Assembly (NCBI GenBank): GCA_023391005.1
Contig: JAEWBS010000065.1
Location: forward strand, 1-10,887
Reading direction: 5' to 3'
DNA: 10,887 nucleotides
DNA from: Bacillota bacterium
GTDB lineage: Bacteria; Bacillota; Clostridia; Oscillospirales; Ruminococcaceae
The position numbers and the translations under genes were made by a program. Of the stretch, positions 6,254-10,887 are shown piece by piece. The notes under the pieces were generated by a model, which saw only the letters and a list, made by a program, of their open reading frames with translations, was not told the origin of the DNA and did not search any database. Position 1 is the stretch's first letter. Every line of letters starts with the position of its first letter.

Positions 6254-6275
6254 TTGCCGCCGCGATTAAAGCGGC
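6254..6275 (-). terminator. Probable weak terminator of thrC
   Basis: Directly after the thrC stop, GCCGC and GCGGC (6271-6275 and 6259-6263) form a 5-bp stem with a 7-base loop on the minus strand. The T-tract after it is poor (GGCAATTT), so termination may also depend on the larger hairpin that follows at 6201-6243. Confidence 0.4.
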
Positions 6276-6281
6276 TTCTGA

Positions 6282-7778
6282 TTACTTGATATTTGAAGCG
6301 AACGCCTCGATCTCTGCCGGCATCTCATCGGGCAGAATGACCTTTGAAAAGCGGATTTTTTTGTTCTCGAGCGCCTCAATGCTCTCGGGAACCGGCACGC
6401 CGGTCTGCTTGGAGAGCATTCTGACAGCCGCGAACTCATCAGCGGGCTGTGAGACGCCCAGCGCCGCCAGCACGCTGCCCGCAAACTTAAAGGGCGACGC
6501 GGTCGAGACGATAACGGCAGGATGCGTATCGCCGGTCGCCGCCTTGTAGTCGTCGTAAACACCCAGCGCCACAGCGGTGTGCGGGTCGACGAGATAGCCA
6601 ACGTCGTCGAGCGTCTTTTGGATGACGGTCTGGCATCTGGCGTCATCGATATAACCGCCCCAGAAATCCTCGGCTAACCGCGCCTTCATCTCGTCGCCAA
6701 TCGCGTAGCGGCGCTCTTTCGAAAGCTGTTCCATCATGTCGCGCACCGCCTCGCTGTCGCGGTCGGTCAGCTCAAACAGCAAGCGCTCGAGGTTTGAGGA
6801 AACGAGAATGTCCATCGAGGGTGACAGCGTGGTAAAAAAATCGCGATTGGCGTCGTACACGCCGTCGTTGATGAAATCGGTCAGCACGTTATTGCTGTTG
6901 GAAGCACAGATCAGCTTATGCACCGGCAGACCCATCCGCTTGGCGTAATAGCCCGCGAGAATGTTGCCAAAATTGCCGGTCGGCACGACAAAATTCACCG
7001 GATCGCCCTGCTTGATGCACTCGCAGCCGACCATGTCGGCATAGGCCGAGAAGTAGTAGACGATCTGCGGCACCAACCGTCCCCAGTTGATCGAATTGGC
7101 CGACGAAAAGACCGTGTTGCGCGCGGCGAGCCGGTCGATCATCTTGCGGTCGGTAAAAATCTTTTTAACCTCGGTCTGGGCGTTGTCAAAGTTGCCTTCA
7201 ATCGCATAAACCGCGACGTTGCCGCCCCGCTGGGTGACCATTTGCAGCTGCTGCATCGGGCTGACGCCCTCATTGGGGTAGAACACGGCGATTTTAACGC
7301 CTTCAACGTCGCAGAAGCCCTCGAGCGCCGCCTTGCCGGTATCGCCGGAGGTCGCCACGAGAATCATAATCTGCTTGCCGCCCAACGCGCGCTTGGCGGC
7401 GGGCACCATCAGACGCGGCAGCAATTGCAACGCCATGTCTTTAAAGGCACAGGTGGGGCCGTGCCAAAGCTCCAGCACGAATCGCCCGTCTGAAAGGTCG
7501 GCCAAGGGGGCCGCCCAATCCTCTTCATACACACCGTTGGTATAAGCGCCGGTTACGGCCGAGCGCAGCTCCCCGGCGGAAAAGTCGGTCAAAAACAGCG
7601 AGAGTACCTGCTCGGCGCGGTCGGGATATTCCTTTTCAAGCAGGTCGGTCAGCCAGGCCTCGTCCACGCTGGGCAGCGTCTCGGGAACATATAGCCCGCC
7701 CTCGGGCGAGATGCCGTTGGCAATTGCAAAGGACGAGGTGACAGAAAGGGTTTTGTCTCGGGTGCTGGTGTATTGCAT
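6282..7778 (-). CDS. thrC: Threonine synthase
   Basis: Threonine synthase is a pyridoxal-phosphate enzyme that converts O-phosphohomoserine to threonine, the last step of the pathway. The 498-residue length and the N-terminus MQYTSTRDKT followed by GISPEGGLYVPE match the longer, E. coli/yeast-like form. The PLP lysine is Lys113 in HGPTCAFKDMALQ. ATSGDTGKAA (142-151) and the glycine-rich PTGNFGNILAGYYAKR contribute to cofactor and phosphate binding. The ATG is preceded by AAAGGATGG, a fair ribosome site. The gene lies 50 bases after yraN with no terminator between, so it may be read with the rnhB-yraN group. I see no T-box or other amino-acid-responsive leader, and no other threonine-pathway gene is in the window. 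Confidence 0.97.
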   Translation of the reverse strand: MQYTSTRDKTLSVTSSFAIANGISPEGGLYVPETLPSVDEAWLTDLLEKEYPDRAEQVLSLFLTDFSAGELRSAVTGAYTNGVYEEDWAAPLADLSDGRFVLELWHGPTCAFKDMALQLLPRLMVPAAKRALGGKQIMILVATSGDTGKAALEGFCDVEGVKIAVFYPNEGVSPMQQLQMVTQRGGNVAVYAIEGNFDNAQTEVKKIFTDRKMIDRLAARNTVFSSANSINWGRLVPQIVYYFSAYADMVGCECIKQGDPVNFVVPTGNFGNILAGYYAKRMGLPVHKLICASNSNNVLTDFINDGVYDANRDFFTTLSPSMDILVSSNLERLLFELTDRDSEAVRDMMEQLSKERRYAIGDEMKARLAEDFWGGYIDDARCQTVIQKTLDDVGYLVDPHTAVALGVYDDYKAATGDTHPAVIVSTASPFKFAGSVLAALGVSQPADEFAAVRMLSKQTGVPVPESIEALENKKIRFSKVILPDEMPAEIEAFASNIK

Positions 7779-7828
7779 GCTGTTCCATCCTTTCGGGTCA
7801 GGCGCAAGGCCTCCCCTGTTTGATCAAA

Positions 7829-8197
7829 TTATTGCGGTGCAGCCTCAAATGCATCGGTGAGATGCACGATATCCAAAACTTTAAACGCCATCTTAGATGC
7901 GGTGGTAATTGCCACGACATCGAATCGGGGCTGTAGATCGGCGGGGTGCGCCTGCAAATAATGCAGCGCCGTCGTGATGAGCTTTTTTTGCTTAGTCGGC
8001 GTCACCGCGGCCTCGGGGGACCCAAGCATCGTAGCGGCACGGGTTTTGACCTCGACAAAGGCCAGAATATCGCCCCGCTGCGCGATGATGTCAATCTCGC
8101 CGAATCGGGTATGAAAGTTAGTCTCCAAAATCGTATAACCTCGCTCTTGGAGATATTCTGCGGCGTACCGCTCGCCGAGCGCTCCGTTGTGCGGCAT
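7829..8197 (-). CDS. yraN: YraN / UPF0102 family, predicted nuclease-fold protein
   Basis: The 122-residue product belongs to UPF0102, a family with a restriction-endonuclease-like fold and no firmly assigned cellular role. The core is visible as NGALGERYAAEYLQERGY (4-21), RFGEIDIIAQ (31-40) and FVEVKTR (47-53). Asp36, Glu49 and Lys51 fit a PD-(D/E)XK active site. The start is the ATG at 8197, which gives the usual family length and N-terminus; AAGGCGGGTG lies just upstream. The same frame stays open further upstream, but that part overlaps the end of rnhB and has no family match. It follows rnhB by 122 bases, a common pairing in bacteria, and precedes thrC. A 10-bp palindrome TTTGATCAAA (7819-7828) abuts its stop codon. 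Confidence 0.92.
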   Translation of the reverse strand: MPHNGALGERYAAEYLQERGYTILETNFHTRFGEIDIIAQRGDILAFVEVKTRAATMLGSPEAAVTPTKQKKLITTALHYLQAHPADLQPRFDVVAITTASKMAFKVLDIVHLTDAFEAAPQ

Positions 8198-8319
8198 AGG
8201 TTCACCCGCCTTGCGCTTATGTTGATTTTGCCAAAATTGCGAAACTTTTACGCATACGGCGCGCGCGGCGGCTGACCACCAACTTCGACACCGGTTTCGA
8301 TTTAAGCAGGAACTTCGTA

Positions 8320-8964
8320 TTATATGTCCATAACAACCTGAATATGATTGTGCAGTGTGTTCAAAAAGCTTTGGCGGTGCTCGGGTGTAATGCCGCACCT
8401 CGCAATCGCCTCGTAATGCGCTTTGGTCGGGTAGCCCTTGTGCTGCGCAAAGCCATATTCGGGATACTGTGCGTCCATTGCGGTTAACAGGCGGTCACGC
8501 GTCACCTTGGCCAGCACCGAGGCGGCCGCAATACAAGCCGCCCGGCCGTCGCCCTTGACCAGCGTCTCGGTCGGCAAAGAAAGCTTCGGGTCGCCGTTGC
8601 CGTCCACCAATACATAGTCGGGGGCGCAGTTGAGCTGCTCGACCGCGCGGCGCATCGCCAGATAGGTCGCCTGCAAAATATTGAGCTGGTCTATCTCTTG
8701 CGGGGTTGCGAGACCGACACCCCAAGATACCGCTTGCGCGGTGATGATATCATAAAGCGCGTCGCGCTTTTTCTCGGTCAGTTTTTTTGAGTCGTTGAGC
8801 CCGTCGATGCAAAGCCCCGGCGGCAAAATCACCGCCGCCGCGCAGACAGGCCCGGCCAGCGGCCCCCGCCCCGCCTCATCAACGCCGCAGATCAGCGTCA
8901 AGCCGCTGTCGCGCAGCGCGCTTTCAATTTCGTAAAGCTCCGGGCGCTCCTTAACGATAGTCAC
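8320..8964 (-). CDS. rnhB: Ribonuclease HII
   Basis: RNase HII cuts the RNA strand of RNA-DNA hybrids and nicks at single ribonucleotides in DNA, starting ribonucleotide repair. Its signature GVDEAGRGPLAGP carries catalytic Asp29 and Glu30; Asp121 (VLVDGN) and Asp157 (AKVTRDR) complete the acidic metal site. GYPTKAHYEAI is a further family hallmark, and LNDSKKL (56-62) is also typical. The start is GTG at 8962-8964: GGAGG lies 9 bases upstream and the resulting 214 residues fit the family. An ATG at 9189 in the same frame would add a 75-residue Arg/Cys-rich stretch that is only the shadow of rbgA. The start lies 14 bases inside the end of rbgA, which suggests translational coupling. Confidence 0.95.
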   Translation of the reverse strand: MTIVKERPELYEIESALRDSGLTLICGVDEAGRGPLAGPVCAAAVILPPGLCIDGLNDSKKLTEKKRDALYDIITAQAVSWGVGLATPQEIDQLNILQATYLAMRRAVEQLNCAPDYVLVDGNGDPKLSLPTETLVKGDGRAACIAAASVLAKVTRDRLLTAMDAQYPEYGFAQHKGYPTKAHYEAIARCGITPEHRQSFLNTLHNHIQVVMDI

Positions 8965-9844
8965 GTTTAATGTCCTCCGGAGTCTCGAGCGAGATACGCC
9001 CGATTTTGCCGCCGCGAAATTCGTCAAGCAACGTCGTCGAGGCGCGCAGTGTATCCGGCTCGCCACCCGACACCAGCATGCCGCGTTTTTGCGCAAGCAG
9101 ACATAACAGATCATAGCCGCTCTTGTCGGCGATCTCCTGCGGTTCAAAGCGGTAACGCTCGCACAGCGCCTTGGGATAGCGCGCGGCAAGCAGCGTCAGC
9201 AGATTGCTCGCGAGGTCCTCGGTGTCCAATATCTGGTCGCGGATAGCGCCGGTATAGGCCAGATAACGGCCGACGCGCTGATCTTCAAACTTGGGCCAGA
9301 GCACGCCGGGCATGTCTAAAAGCTCCATGCCACCCTCAAGCTTGACCCACTGGCGGCCACGCGTCACGCCCGGCCGATCTTCGACCTTGGTGCGGCGTGA
9401 GCCCGCCAAACGGTTGATCAGCGAAGATTTGCCGACGTTGGGAATACCGACGATCATCAGCGTCAGCGGGCGCCCGGTCATGCCGCGCCGCGCGTTTTGC
9501 GCGAGCTTTTCGGCGCAGACCTCTTTGAGCATCGGCTCAAGCTGTTTTAAACCGCGTCCGCTACGGCAATCGGCCGCCAGCACCGCGAGGTTTTTCTTTT
9601 GAAAAAACTCACACCACGCGCGGGTGACCTGATCGTCAGCGACGTCCGCTTTATTGAGCAGTATGAGACGCGGTTTTTGTTTCGTCAGCGATTCGATCTC
9701 GGGGTTGCGGCTGGCGCGCACAATTCTCGCGTCGCGCAGCTCGACGACTGCGTCAACCAGCGCGATATTCTCGCGGATCAGGCGGCGCGTCTTGGCCATA
9801 TGCCCCGGGAACCACTGTATTGTTTTACCCTGTTGTTCCGCCAC
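8951..9844 (-). CDS. rbgA: RbgA (YlqF), circularly permuted GTPase for 50S ribosome assembly
   Basis: RbgA is a cytoplasmic GTPase needed for late maturation of the large ribosomal subunit in Firmicutes. The 297-residue product starts near IQWFPGHMAK, the family N-terminus. It shows the circularly permuted motif order: G4 NKAD (64-67) comes first, then G1 GIPNVGKS (133-140), G2-region RPGVTRG (157-163) and G3 DMPG (177-180). A C-terminal helical domain follows, the part that contacts ribosomal RNA in the family. The start is GTG at 9844 with AGGAGG six bases upstream; an ATG 111 bases further up in frame lies in non-family sequence. It overlaps rnhB by 14 bases. Nearness to rplS, which encodes a large-subunit protein, fits its role. 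Confidence 0.95.
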   Translation of the reverse strand: MAEQQGKTIQWFPGHMAKTRRLIRENIALVDAVVELRDARIVRASRNPEIESLTKQKPRLILLNKADVADDQVTRAWCEFFQKKNLAVLAADCRSGRGLKQLEPMLKEVCAEKLAQNARRGMTGRPLTLMIVGIPNVGKSSLINRLAGSRRTKVEDRPGVTRGRQWVKLEGGMELLDMPGVLWPKFEDQRVGRYLAYTGAIRDQILDTEDLASNLLTLLAARYPKALCERYRFEPQEIADKSGYDLLCLLAQKRGMLVSGGEPDTLRASTTLLDEFRGGKIGRISLETPEDIKRDYR

Positions 9845-10003
9845 GGTGTTCCTCCTGTTTAATGTTCGTACTGAGCACAGATTAAAAAATAATGAAAGAT
9901 AACAAAGCTGTGTTGCGTCAAACAGACTGCGCGGGCAAGCTAACGCCTGCTGCAAACCAATGTGTCACAGGCAGAACAAACCGTGGAAGTCATGCGTTTT
10001 TAG

Positions 10004-10618
10004 TCAATGCCTGATGGTATTCAGCTTTCCAAATGATGAAAACGGCAACACGCGCCAATAAGCCTTGCCGAGAATATACCGCTCATCCACAAGGCCGATA
10101 TCGGTCGAGCGGCTGTCCAACGAGCCGTTGCGGTTATCCCCCATCAAAAAGAGAGACCCCTCGGGCACGGTGAGCGGAAAATCCATATCATACTGCCGGT
10201 TGGTGGGCGTGTTGGTATACGGCTCGTCAAGCGCCTCGCCGTTAACATAGACGATGCCCTCGTCAAAGTCGATATCGACGCTTTGTCCGCCCGCGGCAAT
10301 CACCCGCTTGATGATCGGCTCGTTGGCGTAATAGGGCTTGGTCGCCACAACAATATCGCCCGGTTGAGGCGCGCCCGCCAGACGTGAAATAACCAACATA
10401 TCGCCATTGTCCAGTGTTTTGATCATCGACTGGCCGCTGACCACCGAGGTGCGGGCAACAAAGGTGAACAACAACACAACGAATACAACCGCCAGCACCG
10501 CGCTCTCAACCCATTCATACAGCTCTTTGAAGATGCGGTCGCGGCGCAGCGCCGCCGCTGCAGGCTGCGTATTTTCAGACTTTGGCTCGGAATCCCTGCC
10601 GTTTGCTTCTTCTTGCAT
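10004..10618 (-). CDS. lepB: Signal peptidase I
   Basis: Signal peptidase I removes signal peptides from exported proteins at the outer face of the cytoplasmic membrane. The 204-residue protein has a charged, cytoplasmic N-terminus of about 36 residues, one membrane helix (around 38-56, AVLAVVFVVLLFTFVA), then the catalytic domain outside. The nucleophile is Ser64 in SGQSM and the general-base lysine is Lys104 in IIKRVIAAGG. The conserved box GDNRNGSLDSR (160-170) is complete. The single helix and short length match the Gram-positive SipS type. The ATG has GGAGG upstream. It lies behind the rplS terminator, so it needs its own promoter, and is followed by a 159-base gap before rbgA. That gap holds weak hairpins but no gene or promoter I trust. 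Confidence 0.96.
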   Translation of the reverse strand: MQEEANGRDSEPKSENTQPAAAALRRDRIFKELYEWVESAVLAVVFVVLLFTFVARTSVVSGQSMIKTLDNGDMLVISRLAGAPQPGDIVVATKPYYANEPIIKRVIAAGGQSVDIDFDEGIVYVNGEALDEPYTNTPTNRQYDMDFPLTVPEGSLFLMGDNRNGSLDSRSTDIGLVDERYILGKAYWRVLPFSSFGKLNTIRH

Positions 10619-10645
10619 ACAACGCCTCCAAAAAGACTTTTAATA

Positions 10646-10720
10646 TTACTTTAAAAATAGGCTTACGGAGATGGTCCGGCGCGCCGTACTTTGGCCTCTA
10701 AAAGAGAAAGACCATTTCAT
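10646..10720 (-). CDS. Candidate 24-codon leader ORF upstream of lepB
   Basis: An ATG at 10720 follows AAAGAGG by 8 bases, a good ribosome-site distance, and opens 24 codons beginning MKWSFSFRGQ and ending in TAA 27 bases before the lepB start. The predicted peptide is basic in its middle and matches no family I know. It covers the inverted repeat at 10671-10715. A leader peptide is possible, but chance occurrence is equally likely at this length. Confidence 0.2.
   Translation of the reverse strand: MKWSFSFRGQSTARRTISVSLFLK
10671..10715 (-). repeat. Inverted repeat with a GC-rich palindrome in the lepB leader
   Basis: ATGGTC (10671-10676) and GACCAT (10710-10715) are perfect inverted copies 33 bases apart. 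Between them lie a 10-bp palindrome CGGCGCGCCG (10677-10686) and a small CTCT/AGAG hairpin. The GC block stands out in an otherwise AT-rich spacer. The leader RNA may fold here; no function can be assigned. Confidence 0.4.
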
Positions 10721-10732
10721 AAACTTTGCCTC

Positions 10733-10761
10733 TTTAAAATCTCGTAATAATTTTAGACCAA
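10733..10761 (-). promoter_or_regulatory. Weak candidate promoter for lepB
   Basis: On the minus strand TTGGTC (10756-10761) and TTTAAA (10733-10738) are 17 bases apart, correct spacing with partial consensus matches. A promoter is expected here because the rplS terminator lies just upstream. If used, its -10 overlaps the ribosome site of the candidate leader ORF, so that ORF would not be normally translated from this transcript. Confidence 0.35.
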
Positions 10762-10770
10762 ATCGCTATA

Positions 10771-10802
10771 AAAAAACAAAAAGGGACACACGGTCCCTTT
10801 TT
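10771..10802 (-). terminator. Strong intrinsic terminator of rplS
   Basis: On the minus strand AAAAAGGGAC and GTCCCTTTTT form a perfect 10-bp stem (10793-10802 with 10778-10787) with a 5-base loop, followed after one G by a further run of T. It lies 13 bases after the rplS stop and separates the ribosomal-protein transcript from lepB. Confidence 0.9.
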
Positions 10803-10815
10803 GAATAAATCAGTA

Positions 10816-10887
10816 TTATCTTCTGACTTCCTTGACGCGGGCCGCCTTGCCGACACGGTCTCTGAGATAGTAGAGCTTGCTGCGGCG
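10816..10887 (-). CDS. rplS: Ribosomal protein L19, C-terminal end only
   Basis: The last 23 codons and stop are present; the rest lies beyond the right edge. The end RRSKLYYLRDRVGKAARVKE matches the highly conserved C-terminus of bacterial L19, a large-subunit protein at the interface with the small subunit. It is followed by a strong terminator, so it is the last gene of its transcript. Its place upstream of lepB, rbgA and rnhB is the common Firmicute order, which supports the call despite the short length. Confidence 0.93.
   Translation of the reverse strand, partial: RRSKLYYLRDRVGKAARVKEVRR

Noticed and set aside
8198..8398. ATG-started extension of YraN, and a short open frame between rnhB and yraN
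   Set aside because: The extension overlaps rnhB and has no family match. The short frame (ending RKSFAILAKST) has no ribosome site or convincing start.
8965..9189. ATG-started extension of RNase HII
   Set aside because: It is the out-of-frame shadow of rbgA, Arg/Cys-rich and unlike the family; the GTG at 8964 has GGAGG upstream.
9845..9955. ATG-started extension of RbgA
   Set aside because: The family begins near IQWFPGHMAK, and the GTG at 9844 follows AGGAGG. The extension covers spacer DNA.
9935..9972. Weak hairpins in the lepB-rbgA gap (GCAAGC/GCCTGC and GCCTG/CAGGC)
   Set aside because: The stems are short and mutually overlapping with no T-tract. A TTGACG nearby has no -10 at acceptable spacing.
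1..10887. Mobile element, phage, defence or CRISPR content
   Set aside because: Every long conserved frame is a housekeeping gene in a familiar order. I saw no transposase, integrase, terminal repeats or spaced direct repeats.

Overview
This is a housekeeping region of a Clostridia-type Firmicute chromosome, most likely an Oscillospiraceae/Ruminococcaceae relative. The evidence is the tig-clpP-clpX-lon and rplS-lepB-rbgA(ylqF)-rnhB-yraN gene orders, a DUF1540 mini-protein, strong AGGAGG-type ribosome binding sites, frequent GTG/TTG starts, and GC-rich genes separated by AT-rich spacers. The class-level placement is fairly safe; the family is a guess. I found no mobile element, CRISPR array, phage gene, tRNA or rRNA gene.

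All recognised protein genes except one read leftward (minus strand). In transcription order, from the right edge: the C-terminal end of rplS (ribosomal protein L19) and its strong terminator; lepB (signal peptidase I); rbgA/ylqF (50S-assembly GTPase); rnhB (RNase HII), whose GTG start lies inside the end of rbgA; yraN (UPF0102 nuclease-fold protein); and thrC (threonine synthase). A small rightward DUF1540 gene with its own terminator then interrupts the series. After it, leftward again, come a metallophosphoesterase of unknown substrate, tig (trigger factor), clpP, clpX and the N-terminal half of lon, which runs off the left edge.

The left half is a protein quality-control cluster. Trigger factor folds nascent chains at the ribosome, ClpXP unfolds and degrades proteins, and Lon is a second ATP-dependent protease. 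The right half joins ribosome assembly (L19, RbgA), protein export (LepB) and removal of RNA from DNA (RNase HII). Readable controls are an extended -10 promoter before tig, a sigma-A-type promoter before lon, a terminator-like element between clpX and lon, a structured leader before clpP, and terminators after rplS, the DUF1540 gene and probably thrC.

The genes themselves are ordinary. The parts worth a second look are in the spacers: a possible three-way-junction RNA between clpX and lon with two competing copies of one stem strand, a clpP leader with nested inverted repeats and no CtsR-type operator that I could see, a candidate short leader peptide before lepB, and the isolated DUF1540 gene. 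I see no convincing undescribed multi-gene system here.
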